Positions 1 through 10,842 of a stretch of 64,000 nucleotides of DNA are shown here, one piece after another. Origin of the DNA: Diphasiastrum complanatum (lineage: Eukaryota > Streptophyta > Lycopodiopsida > Lycopodiales > Lycopodiaceae); the NCBI GenBank assembly GCA_029204225.1, contig CM055097.1:28383192-28447191 (forward strand), given 5' to 3'. The position numbers and the translations under genes were made by a program. Numbering within the stretch: the stretch's first letter is position 1; each line of letters starts with the position of its first letter. The notes beneath the pieces are model-generated. The model did not search any database. It was not told the DNA's origin and saw only the letters and a list, made by a program, of their open reading frames with translations.

Positions 1-1690
1 CTGAGATCACATTGAATGGTCCACAGATGTCAGAATGCACTAACTACATAATCTTGGTCATTCTGTAGAAGTCTTTGATGAATGGAGTGCATGACATCGT
101 GCCTTTCAAACATGCATCACAGGTGGTCGAGCTGGTTGCATTCGAGATGCTGACCCCTGCTATCGCTCCGTGATGGCTTGCTGAGTCTAATGCACCTGAT
201 CTGCAGGTAGGCATACCTTCAGATGATATAGGTTTTTTTTCCTTCTACCTTGATCGATCAATGTACTGGTACTGGCGTCAATCACGTTGCATGCTTCATC
301 AGAAAATGTCACGCGCATCCCTGCATCTGCTATCCTTGCTACAGAAAGCAAGTCTTGTTGCAGAGTAGGCACGAACAGAATGTCTTCGAGTCATCTGCCT
401 TTGTCGTTGGTGTTGAGCCATAGTGAACCAATGTCGTTCACTCAATGTCTAGATCCATCTCCAAGAACTATGAATCTTGAAGGATCTACACTTCTGAGAT
501 CATACATTATTCGTCTTGATGTCATGAGGTGGCTCCTGAGTCTAGGATCACCTCATGTGTGTCAGATGTTGACGTTGCACACACGTCTTCACAGATGTAG
601 GCGGACGAACAATTTTTGTTTGTTCTTTCTTCGCCCATCTTCGAGCTCTCAGGCTCCTCAACATAGGATGAACTGTTGTTGTTCTCCTGTTTGTTCTGTG
701 TTGATTTGTTCCTCGGGTTCTGGCGGCAATCCACAGCTGCATGACGCTTCTTGTGGCAGTGAATACGCTCAATCTTGGGATTGAGCCAGCATGTATCTAC
801 TTTATGCCCGTCTCTTCTGCATCTCACGCAAGTCTTCTTGTCTACACCTTGATACTTTGACCTCCCTTTGGTCTTCTAGTTGCTTTTGCTTGTTCCCTCT
901 GCTTGCTGATCACAATCCTGCCTCTGATTCGACTCCCTCTTAGGCTTAGAAATTTTCTTTGTTGTCGTAGAGGGCCTGATCAAAACCATCATTGTGATCA
1001 AGGTGTTCTCTGGCCTCAACTTCCTCTCGAATCTCGACAATCGCCTTTTGAGATTCATGGTAGGATCTTTTGCGAGCAGGGTTCTCGTTGTCTGGAATGA
1101 TCTGGGTAAGGCTCTCAACAGGTACGTGAGCTGCTTTTCAGCTGACACAACGTTCTCTTCTCCAGAGTTGTGTAGTGATAAGAATAGATCCTTCATCTTC
1201 CTTACGAAAGAAGTGAGGTCCTTCCCATCCCACTGTAGATTCGTCAGCTGATATTCCAGCATCATGATTTGACTTCTTGATTTCGTCTGAAATCTTTTGA
1301 GCAATGCATCCCACATCTCCTTAGCTTTGGAGAGTGTTGCCAAGTCAAGTGTGAGACTATCTTCGATGGAAGATGATAGCAAGGCTACTACCTTGTCGTT
1401 TTTCTCCCTCCACTCGCGTAGCTCCTTGCTTGATGTCGTAGGTTTCTCTTCTATGCCATCCACCCAGGGAAAGACTCCTTCGCCCTTGAGTATGAGTGAT
1501 GTCTTAACTCTCCAAGCTAGAAAGTTAGATCGGAAGAACAAGAATTGTGTAGATCTTGCTCTGCATGCTGCTGATTGAAGCCATTGCTTCTTGGAGTCTG
1601 TTTCCTTGTTGATGGTTGTTTGTTTGAATGCTTGGCCTCCTAAATCTGATAGCTTCTTGGCTATGTTAGATTATGACAAGATATAGGTAG

Positions 1691-1736
1691 GCTCTGATAC
1701 CACTAAAGAGAATGGGTTGGATATGCTCTGATACCA
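1691..1736 (-). other. Duplicated tRNA-Met primer binding site
   Basis: The reverse complement carries TGGTATCAGAGC, the standard copia primer binding site complementary to the 3' end of initiator tRNA-Met, twice: at 1691-1702 and 1725-1736. The copy at 1725-1736 directly adjoins the inferred LTR end and is the likely functional one. The other may come from a short local duplication. Confidence 0.7.
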
Positions 1737-1737
1737 C

Positions 1738-2178
1738 TGAAGAGAGAAGAAATCATGAAACAGTCGCGATCGCGAAGCAACTGCGATTCTCTTGTGATTT
1801 GGATGGAGTTCAGATGTGGTCGCTGGACATTGCCAACTGAATCACTCCTACAGTCCTCCAAAATGTAGTCAGGCACTGTTGATCTACGTTTATAAATTGA
1901 TGCAGCATTTAACGAGTTCAATCGATGTGCGAAATTGAAATTAATGGGAGAATCAGACACACGAATAACAACAGACACATTTGCATTTGAGATCATACAA
2001 TGTAAAAGAAGACATGTGCACAATGGCTACAAGATCATCTATTGATTTTTCTTTGATTCTTCAAGCATGCATTTGCTTGGATTCTCTCCTTTCCTTCAAA
2101 ATTGCATCACTTTCTTCTACCAAAGACAACAATGAACAATCATTCATTAATCAACCAATAAACAATGAAAAACCAACA
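1738..2178 (-). repeat. Probable 5' LTR of the first copia element
   Basis: On the minus strand the LTR would start TGTTGG (2173-2178) and end in CA (1738-1739), one base before the primer binding site. The inner end is well placed by the binding site. The outer end is a guess from the TGTTGG start, because the partner LTR is outside the window. Confidence 0.4.
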
Positions 2179-2183
2179 AACAA

Positions 2184-2335
<152 letters not shown>

Positions 2336-2379
2336 AGCTTCTCTTCAAGAATCACGAAATCGATTTGCAAATACAGTCG

Positions 2380-2700
2380 GGGCCCCCAATTTGTTCATTT
2401 CACGGGTTTTTTTTTTGCTCCAAAATTTTTGTGTGGTTGTGCCATGCATGGCACTACCACGCCATTGCAAAAAAAATTCTGAACATTTGCCATGCGTGGC
2501 AGGAGGGAGTTCTTTGGAAAAATTTTCCACTCGTGGCAAAATTCCCAAAGAAACAATAGCATTTTGCCACATGTGGCAAATTTTGCCACGTCTAGCACAG
2601 GCGAGCTTGCTGGAAAATTTTGCCACGTGTGACAAATTTCTAACAAAAATTTAAGGTGTGGCAATGCCACACACGTGGCACTTGTTGGAATTTCTCTAAA
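2380..2700. repeat. Cluster of GTGGC/GCCAC palindromes
   Basis: At least seven inverted repeats built on GCCAC...GTGGC. They include the perfect 16-mer GTGCCATGCATGGCAC (2439-2454), the perfect 18-mer TTTGCCACATGTGGCAAA (2563-2580) and a perfect 17-mer with a one-base centre at 2656-2672. Near-perfect copies lie at about 2488, 2526, 2581 and 2619. No coding potential is evident. A related block lies at 5933-6056. Confidence 0.75.
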
Positions 2701-2744
2701 ATTCAATTGGTAAGGAGGATCTGTTTATTTCCTTTCCTACAGAA

Positions 2745-2990
2745 CTGTTGGCAAAACAAGTCTGCATTTTTACTTGTGTTGTCGCTACAGTCTGCATTTT
2801 TACTCAGGAATTTTCACAGGCAAAAAATGTGAAAAATGCGACACTGCATTTTTACATGCATTTTATGACAGGTGACAATTGCCTAAAATACGACACTGCA
2901 TTTTTACATGCAATCTCTTACAACCAAAAAATGCGACATTGCATTTTTACACACAGTTTATGACAGGCGACACTTGTCTTTAAAATTGCG
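2745..2990. repeat. Degenerate repeat array with TGCATTTTTAC core
   Basis: The core TGCATTTTTAC recurs five times, usually preceded by GCGACA or CGACAC and followed by TATGACAGGYGACA. The spacing is irregular, about 40-55 bp. A similar core occurs in the opposite orientation at about 15,745. The origin is unknown, possibly subterminal repeats of a DNA transposon. Confidence 0.6.
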
Positions 2991-3544
2991 AAGGTGTCCT
3001 ACAAATGCCAACGGTGTCCTACAAATGTTGAAGGTTGCTCTTAACTAAAGGCAAAGGCCAAAAAGGCCAAGGAGTGTCGTGTCGTCCATCTACGGATTTA
3101 CAAAGAATTCCAAGTAGCACATTATTACGTCCTCATGCTCCAACAATGAACTGATCTATTGATCAATTTAGTAGCTGTTAACTATCTTGTAATTGTAAAG
3201 TAAAGATAGCACAAGATCTTCCAACTATTATATATGTAAATGAGCGATTGAAGAAAAAGCAGAGGCGAACCTACTCAGTGTTCACGTTCTTCCTGTGACA
3301 GGCAACAGCAGCTGACATTTCTATGTCAGTGATTCATGTAGTATTACTACGGTGATGGTTCTGCCTTCCATCACTTACTGTCTTGTAGTATTCTACAATG
3401 TGGCACACTGCTATAGATTCACGTTGTTTTTCTGTAGTAGTTAACAACAGTTGACATTTCTATGTTAATGATTTATATTTACAGTAGTTGGTGTTTCTAC
3501 GTCAGTGATTCACAAAGCGATATTGCAGTTGTGTACAAATGTAT
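2991..3544. other. Gene-free stretch
   Basis: No coding region seen. It holds two short copies of GACATTTCTATGT followed by an AGTGATT-like string (near 3320 and 3450), which may be scattered remnants of a repeat. It abuts the 5' LTR of the next element. Confidence 0.5.
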
Positions 3545-4520
3545 TGTCCATCCAATTATTTGATGTACATATTTTATTGTGCCAATCATTTCTGTTATTG
3601 TAAGAATGTTATTCTTTATGTCTTGTTTCTGCTCAGTGCATGGTGATCTACGACACCTCAGTCACTGGCTTAATCTCTTGCATTTGTGACTGTTAAGTAG
3701 CTCTCTTTCTGAGCGATTGCATCCATTAATCACAAGTAATTCTACACACAATTGGAATGATTCATGCACTTGCAACGACATTCTTAAACACACACACTGT
3801 ACATGACCCATTCATGCCCTCTCACACTAATGACTCACACAGTTCATTCATTTACAATATGTGAGATAGACATTGTAGATGCCTTCGTGCATTAATTCTT
3901 TTCCTTTCAGATAGATTGTCAATAATAGGTTCATCACATTTATAGATTGTGATTAACCTTGTGAAGCACGCAATTATGTCCGCTACTGTTTTGTACTCAC
4001 CTACATTATTGACTTGTATATTTTGTAATTACAGCTCTGTCTGGTTCTGCGTTCAGCTTCGTGTCAATATTGCAATGCTTTTCTACGTTCTGTTTGGCTA
4101 TCTGATTGACTTGTCTAACTGTTTGCTCATCGCTTCCACATGTAGTTCTTCGCGAGTAATTATTTGTCTAGTGATTCACGACTAATAATTTGTCTAGTGA
4201 TTCGTGACTAATTATTTGTCTAGTGATTCGTGACTAATTATTGTCTAGTGATTTGTGACTAATTACTTGTCTAATGATTCGCGACAAATTATTTGTCTGA
4301 TGTTTTGATGCTTAAAGTTTGGCTACGTAATCACTGTAGTACTAACGATTTCAAAGCTAGTTACTATAAGGTTGAACGTGATTTCTATCACTAATGTTTT
4401 GTTCAAAATTGATAGGCGTAGTCATGCTTGAAGAAAGAGGAAGATAGCTTATTCTGCTGCGCACAAATATTTGTCCTTCGAGTTCGTTTCTTTTCATCTT
4501 TCACACCTCTTTCCAACATG
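3545..4520 (+). repeat. 5' LTR of the non-autonomous element
   Basis: 976 bp, TG...CA ends, directly followed by the primer binding site. It contains an AT-rich minisatellite (about 4147-4300). Confidence 0.85.
4147..4300. repeat. Minisatellite in the 5' LTR, ~26-bp unit
   Basis: Tandem units based on TTTGTCTAGTGATTCG followed by ACTAATTA, about five to six copies with small changes. Confidence 0.8.
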
Positions 4521-4532
4521 GTATCAGAGCAG
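4521..4532 (+). other. tRNA-Met primer binding site
   Basis: TGGTATCAGAGC immediately after the 5' LTR. It matches the complement of the initiator tRNA-Met 3' end used by plant copia elements. Confidence 0.85.
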
Positions 4533-4895
4533 GTTATGAACCTAAAATGCTATCTTGAATCTACTGTGTGAAATAGATCTATCATTGGTTACATTTGGAG
4601 TTTTGGTCACCATTTCACATCTTTCAAGACCTAATAATCGACTTGAAATGAGTTTAAAGTATGTGTGAAAAGATTTTATTTTTTGAGACATTGTCTTAAG
4701 TTGTCAATATCGATTCTTTTGCTATCCAAGATTCTTTGCAAACAACAACAAGTTATCAAAGTGATTCGGTCAAACGTCGTCTGAGCAAAGAGGTTTCATT
4801 CCCATAAGGATTAGAATCAAAGAGGTTTTATTCCTCAATTACATCTTTGATATGATAGGACCAGTTCTTAAAGACCTTTCAATCATGGAGGTTAT

Positions 4896-5932
4896 TGTCC
4901 ATCCAATTATTTGATGTACATATTTTATTGTGCCATTCATTTCTGTTATTGCAAGAATGCTATTCTTTATGTCTTGTTTCTGCTCAGTGCATGGTGATCT
5001 ACGACACCTCAGTCACTGGCTTAATCTCTTGCATTTGTGATTGTTAAGTAGCTCTCTTTCTGAGCGATTACGTCCACTGATCACAAGTAGTTCTACACAC
5101 AATTAGAACGATTCATGCACTTGCAACGACATTTTTAAACACACACACTGTACATGACCCATTCACGCTCCCTCACACTAATGAATCACACAATTCATTC
5201 ATTTACAACATGTGAGATAGACATTGTAGATGCATTTGCGCATCGATTCTTTTCCTTTCAGACAGATTGTCAGTAATAGGTTCATCACCTTTACAGATTG
5301 TGATTAGCCTTGTGAAGCACACGGTTATGTCCGCTACTGTTTTGTGCTCACCTACATTATTGACTTGTATATTTTGTTATACTTAATCTGATTACAGCTC
5401 TGTCTGGTTCTGCGTTCAGCTTCGTGTCAATATTGCAATGCCTTTCTACGTTCTGTTTGGCTATCTGATTGAGTTGTCTGACTGTCTACTCATGGCTTCC
5501 GCATGTAGTTCTTCGCAACTAATGATTTGTCTAGTGATTGCGACTAATAATTTTTCTAGTGATTCGCGACTAATTATTTGTCTAGTGATTGCGACTAATA
5601 ATTTGTCTAGTGATTCGCGACTAATTATTTGTCTAGTGATTCGTGACTAATTATTTGTCTAGTGATTTACAACTAAATACTTGTCTAATGATTCGCGACA
5701 AATTATTTATCTGATGTTTCGATGCTTATAGTTTGGCTACATAATCACTGTACTAGTAACGATTTCAAAGTTAGTTACTATAAGGTCGAACGTGATTTCT
5801 ATTACTATTGTTTTGTTCGAAATTGATAGGCATAGTCATGCTTGAAGAAAGAGGAAGATAGCTTATTCCATTGCACACGAATATTTTTCATTCGAGTTCA
5901 TTCCATTTCATCTTTCACACCTCTTTCCAACA
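4896..5932 (+). repeat. 3' LTR of the non-autonomous element
   Basis: 1037 bp copy of the repeat at 3545-4520. The extra length is largely additional minisatellite units. The sequence just before it (near 4881-4891) is only weakly purine-rich. Confidence 0.85.
5505..5715. repeat. Minisatellite in the 3' LTR, ~26-bp unit
   Basis: Same unit as in the 5' LTR but with about two more copies, which explains most of the LTR length difference. Confidence 0.8.
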
Positions 5933-6056
5933 TCACTGCCACACATATTTGAAATTTGAATTTGCCTAACCCCCCCCCCCCCCCCCAATTTGTTCAGGAA
6001 GGGCCAGTGACGAAATTTTTTGATGGCGTGGCAGTGCCACGCATTCATTGCCACAC
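5933..6056. repeat. Poly-C and palindrome block, second copy of the 2.4-kb repeat
   Basis: A run of 17 C (5970-5986), then CCCCAATTTGTTCA as at about 2384-2398, then the perfect palindrome GCGTGGCAGTGCCACGC (6026-6042). Order and spacing resemble 2380-2454, so the two blocks are probably copies of one repeat family. Confidence 0.55.
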
Positions 6057-7225
6057 AATTTATTTGTAGTTGTGTCGCAATGGTGTTCTCCAACAAAATC
6101 GGCTAAGTGCATACTTGCTCACACATCACTATCTAAGCATTTCTGGGCTGAAGTTGTTTCTCTACAACTTACATTTAGAACAGATGCTCAACTAAAGGCC
6201 TCTCATGTAAGACACCTCATGAAGTTTGGACAGGCTCCAAACCATTATTGAAAAAACTCAAATTTTTCGGATGCATTGCCTATGCATAGATCCCAAAGGA
6301 GACCAAAAAGAAATTGGACTCCCATAGTCAAAAATCCATATCCATTGGTTATGCTTCTTCAGATATAACCAACAAGCTATATGATTTTGATACATCCAAT
6401 ATATTCTTCAATAGAGATTATATCTTCATCAAGGATCAGTTTATCGACTTCAAAGACAAGATCAAAGTTCCAGATGTACTATCGACCACTCCTACCATTG
6501 ACATGCCAAATCAAGTTTCAAGTTTAAATATGCCGACAACCAAACAACTTTTCGATAGTGAATCTAAAAAAGACGTTATGACTCATGAGCAATAAAGCCA
6601 AGGACAAGATTATCAATCTACACCACCTCCAAGAAGATCAACTAGAGTCTGAACATAGCCTTCAAGGTATATTGATGAGTCTATCTCTTATCTAATTCAA
6701 TAACCGACTATTGTCAATGAAGTACTCAGGCAGTTGGATAGGCAATATACCTCTATGATCAAGAACATCATAGTCCATTGTCGAATTATGTACCAATCTA
6801 ATTGACCACAAATGGATCTTCAATATCAAACACAAAGCTAACGAGGGTATCGATCGAAGAAAGCTTGACTAGTGGCAAGAAAATTCTCTCAAATTTCAAA
6901 CATCGACTACAATGAGACTTTCAGTGCTGTAGTCAAGCACTCCTTGATAAAAACTCTCCTATAGTATGCTGCTACAGCCAATCTTTAGGCACATCAACTT
7001 GACGTACAAACAACCTATCTAAATGGAGTAATTGGAGAAGATATCTACATGATGTAGCCCAACGGTTACGAGCTCAACAATAAGAAAAATCATGTAAGTA
7101 AACTCCATAAGGCACTTTATGGCTTGAAACAATCTACCAGAGTTTGGTTTCAGAGGATCAACACCTTCCTCATCCAACAAGATTACAAACCAACCACTAC
7201 TGATTCTAATGTCTAGTTCAACTTA
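6057..7225 (+). mobile_element. Ty1/copia fossil: integrase C-terminal part and reverse transcriptase
   Basis: Plus-strand remnants in family order: an integrase tail with the stretch KSISIGYASSDITNK (about 6330-6375), a linker region, then reverse transcriptase recognisable by DYNETFSAVVK, QLDVQTTYLNG and KLHKALYGLKQSTRVWF (about 6900-7150). The copy is old and heavily broken, with about ten breaks. No gag, protease or flanking LTR pair was identified. Confidence 0.8.
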
Positions 7226-7227
7226 GT

Positions 7228-7320
7228 GCAACTTTTTTTTTATTATCCAGGTAGGTGTCATGGTTGTCGTGGCTGTCACTATCCAGGTAGGCGACAGTCA
7301 TGGCAGTCGTTATCTGGATA
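7228..7320. repeat. Short repeat with ATCCAGGTAGG core
   Basis: ATCCAGGTAGG occurs twice (about 7246 and 7280), each followed by a GTCATGG-type string, plus a degenerate third copy (TATCTGGAT). It directly follows the copia fossil. Confidence 0.45.
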
Positions 7321-7339
7321 TAGACAACATTGCTCAATA

Positions 7340-7950
7340 TTTTTATACATTTGTATATATGTCTAAATAAATGTACAACTTAGCACGATGGAAATAAAAA
7401 CCGATCAATTAGTAGACATAGTAGATTTTAGTACATCGATTAGATTCAGACAGAGAGTCAAAATAATATCAAATGATCTTAGATCATCGAAGTTGTTATC
7501 TAACCAAATTTAGTTCCGAGTATGTGATTATCACCACAATGGTCTTGTGCTCATTATTTCAACTGACTTGTACTTGTTACTTTCTAAATCAATCCATTGT
7601 CTCATTGCATTTAAAATTTTGTGAGTATGAATATATGCTACTCTGAGTAATTGTTCTCTCTGATATTCCTCTTATATAGAATTGTCTAAACAGTCTATCG
7701 CTTCCGCAACCAACAGTCTAACAACTTTGTGTTTGCTGAGTCATTTAGCTCACCATTCTGATTCGAATTTGATAGGCATAGTGCATGCACTAAGGAAAAG
7801 GGCTTTCATCCCCCAAGTCTTGCAAAACATCTTATTAGTTTTTGAGCAAGTTGCTTATTACGATTTTGGGTCATTTGTTGTGACTGATTCTGAACATAGT
7901 CATTCTTGACTTCCTTCTTCTTCTTGTGTTGCTTTTTCGAATTTCTCTTG
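7340..7950 (+). repeat. Possible diverged LTR related to the 3,545 element
   Basis: Several scattered strings fall in the same order as in the 3545 LTR: a GACTTGTA stretch, CGCTTCCGCA, then TTGATAGGCATAGT with a nearby ATGC. Similarity is weak and could be partly chance. No coding region was recognised. Confidence 0.3.
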
Positions 7951-8270
7951 GAGTATAGAGCATGTGAGTCTTCAATTTGAGATGAGAAAGCACCATTCCT
8001 ATGGTACTAGGCTGATAATGATATATTAATAAAACCTCGAGGTCACATAGATGAAATATTGTTTAATCATCTGAAACAAAAATTTTATAGGCAATTCTAA
8101 GGCTATTAATTTTCAAAACTTGGTAGTTCCTTTTGGACAAATTGCAATCCCTTCGGCATACAAGCCAATGTCACCTACTAATTTAATCAACTTTATATAA
8201 GAAATAACATAAAACATTTCACGAAAATTATTAATTTAGCTCAATTTTACATTCTAAAAAATCGGCTAAC
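7951..8270. other. Gene-free stretch
   Basis: AT-rich sequence between the LTR-like segment and a copia gag remnant; nothing recognisable. Confidence 0.5.
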
Positions 8271-8877
8271 AATGTCTGAACCTATGGCTGCCATCTGCCC
8301 TAGTAGAGTCTTGAATTGGTTAATGCGATTATGGATAGAATCACCTTCTGACATTCTGAGAGAGAAGAACTTCCTCCTTAGATGCAGATTTGAAGTGACA
8401 TCCCTCACTTTATAAAATGTGTTGAGAATGTCCCATGCTTCCTTGGAAGATTGGGCTTGTCTGATATGGCCAATTTGTGTGTATGATTATTCATGATGAT
8501 TAAGGCAAAGGCCTTAGCATCGTTGAGCTTCCATTTGGAAATGGCTTGCTCATCAGCATTGGGAAGTAGTTTGATACCAGTGACTATTTCTCATAGTTCC
8601 TTGGCCAGCAACACGACTTTCATGTTGAATTTCCACAAGTGATAATCTGGTCCTTCAAGCTTGTCTACAATTAAACCAACTTTTGATTGATGATCCATTT
8701 GGAAATTCAAAGAAGATTTATGCATATATTAGATCGATTCATAATGAAAGAAAAATTATAAGTGAATGCCTACACTTTTATCCAAACAAAAGTTTTGATA
8801 ACTTACGTTTCTTGAATCAAAGTCGAAGAGCTCTGATATCCGTTGTTGGTATAGAAACTATGTATGCTTTGATACCA
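8271..8877 (-). mobile_element. Ty1/copia gag fossil with primer binding site
   Basis: The minus strand reads as copia gag: WKFNMKVVLLAKEL near 8600-8650 and the KWKLNDAKAFALI stretch near 8510-8555. At 8866-8877 the reverse complement is TGGTATCAAAGC, a one-base variant of the tRNA-Met primer binding site, followed by an LTR end. The coding part is broken, with several breaks. Nothing beyond gag was seen on this strand. Confidence 0.75.
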
Positions 8878-9364
8878 TGTTGGAAAAATGAAACAATATA
8901 TTTCCTCATTGCAATTCAAGCTTAGAATTATTTTGAGCTCTAGACTTTGAAATCATAAGGATTTATGCAATTGATTTCATAGACATAAATAAATAATTTG
9001 TGCGTGGATGCAGGATTCAACAAGATCATTTGGCAAAATCAGAATCATCAATTTGTAAGAATCAGACGTAACAAAAATTGCGCAATGACACAAATCAATT
9101 TCTCTTGGAAATAGCTTAAATTAGAACACAAGAGAGTATACAAAGCAGTTGTATGTCCGCGTATGTCTTTATTATGTATATATATGTCTTATTTATATCT
9201 GTACAATCCAATTACAAGGCATAATTAAAAGAATGGAGTAGCTCCTAATGCTAGTCGTGAGTCTTATTGTGGTTGCACATCAATGTGGCCAAATAGTCTG
9301 TAAGACCTTCATGAGAGCTGTCGTCTAATGGTGATTGCTTGTAGGTCATAATCTGTCATGTGGT

Positions 9365-9640
9365 TGAACGCCTCATAACAGCTTACGGGCTTTGCTCGTC
9401 ATGCCTCGTAAAAAGTCTCCTTATGTAATGGTTACGGGGTCGAATGACTCATACGGGCTTTGGTGGTAATGCCTCGTAAAAGGTCTTCTTACGTACTCCT
9501 TACAGACAATAGTCGTAGTGACTCATAATAGGTTTCCTTATGGCTTCCTTATGAACCACTTAGGGGTTTTGTTGCGGGCTCGTTGTGAGTTTCTTACGGG
9601 TTTTTAATGTGATACGGGCTTACGATTTCATGAGCGAAGA
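9365..9640. repeat. Degenerate repeat of TACGGGCTTTG / GCCTCGTAAAA
   Basis: About four imperfect units: TTACGGGCTTTG, then ATGCCTCGTAAAA, then a TCTCCTTA-like string. It lies inside the inferred LTR. Confidence 0.55.
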
Positions 9641-9708
9641 AACTAATGTCTTCATTATGTAGCATTGCGCTTAAGGGCTTTGACTGCATGAATGGAACTA
9701 GATCAACT

Positions 9709-9849
<141 letters not shown>

Positions 9850-9875
9850 TACCCACGAGTTTGCAACTTCTAACA

Positions 9876-10720
9876 ATTGAAAATTACTCTATACTCTTCA
9901 TTGATATTGTTACACATCTAAATACAAATAGCATACTGACAAGTAACATCCCGCTGATCTTCAAATTTTTCAACGGACATCACAACCAACATCTTCCATT
10001 TGCTGATCTCTCATCTGATTATGATTATTCATATCATTGAGCGTCGTACTCAACTGCTGACAAATCACCATATATGCCAACCTTCAAAACATTATTCTTC
10101 ATGAATAGTATTCCATCATGAAGCAACTAATAATCAAAATGTCATCTTTTTTGCAGGATCCCACACCTCCCCCTTCAAAACAACTAGGAACAAGCTAATC
10201 ACACTCCACAAAATAGTATCATGAATCGATAAGTTGGTGTATGTTGGAAAAACAACCAATTTCGATAGACATGCAAGAACACGCTTGTAGGCTACCATTT
10301 TGTCACCTTTAAATGTTTGATAGCTTTAATTCATGTTGTTCATTATCATGCTTTGCTTTGTTTTTCACAATCGAAATGGCATGTTGCTCAAATTCATTAT
10401 CATTCATCTTTTACTTATTTTTACATATTCTCCCGGAACAAAAATATGTTGCTAGTTTAATGTTAACTCAACTTTACATGAGGGGAATCCCCCCAACCTA
10501 TGGGGCCTTTGCCCTCATGCTAGGCTAGTGCACGGTGGGCTCAAATAAGGCCCTTGAGTGGTGGTAGAGGGCCCATTCCCTTGGGCAGCCTTGGAATAGA
10601 GCGTTATGGGCAACGGGTATCTTAGTACGAATAAACGGTAACCCCCCTCCTACCAACGGCTCCACCCCAAACCTTTAAAGCTACATTTTTCCCCAATTCA
10701 GTCTCATTCTTACATTCTAC

Positions 10721-10724
<4 letters not shown>
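9876..10724. other. Gene-free stretch upstream of the phytocyanin gene
   Basis: No coding region recognised. 10,480-10,640 is locally GC-richer. This stretch should hold the distal promoter of the downstream gene, but no clear TATA box was assigned. Confidence 0.45.

Positions 10725-10775
<51 letters not shown>
10725..10775. repeat. (CT)n tract in the probable 5' leader or core promoter
   Basis: About 25 CT repeats ending 67 bp before the ATG of the phytocyanin gene. Pyrimidine-rich (GAGA/Y-patch type) tracts are common in plant core promoters and leaders; a regulatory role here is inference. Confidence 0.9.
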
Positions 10776-10777
<2 letters not shown>

Positions 10778-10842
10778 CTCTCGCTCAGCTACGTCTGGTA
10801 TCGATTTGCAGTCTCATTGCTTAATTACAACTCTGAGTTTGG

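Larger units (their letters stand above)
1..2178 (-). mobile_element. Ty1/copia LTR retrotransposon fossil, left part outside the window
   Basis: Minus-strand copia element. Reading from right to left there is a probable LTR, a tRNA-Met primer binding site, a gag region (876-1541) with the copia gag pattern around SLTLDLATLSKAKEMWDALL, a CCHC zinc knuckle (CRRDGHKVDTC, near 827), the protease signature DSGAT (near 522) and the pre-integrase stretch LLSVARIADAGM (near 350). Integrase and reverse transcriptase would lie left of position 1. The coding part is broken, with a few breaks in the visible portion. Gag-zinc finger-protease order is the family's normal order, so the orientation is secure. 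Confidence 0.85.
3545..5932 (+). mobile_element. Non-autonomous LTR retrotransposon, long LTRs and tiny interior
   Basis: Two direct repeats (3545-4520 and 4896-5932) both start TGTCCATCC and end CTTTCCAACA. The first is followed at once by TGGTATCAGAGC, a tRNA-Met primer binding site, so they are the 5' and 3' LTRs. Only about 375 bp lie between them, with no coding capacity, as expected for a LARD/TRIM-like element mobilised in trans by a copia relative. By eye the LTRs differ at roughly 7% of sites over the first ~500 bp, mostly transitions, so the insertion is not recent. No target-site duplication is visible at the outer ends. Confidence 0.85.

Noticed and set aside
4080-5650. Open frames with repeated LIICLVI-type peptides
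   Set aside because: They read through the LTR minisatellite and are not conserved as protein between the two LTRs.
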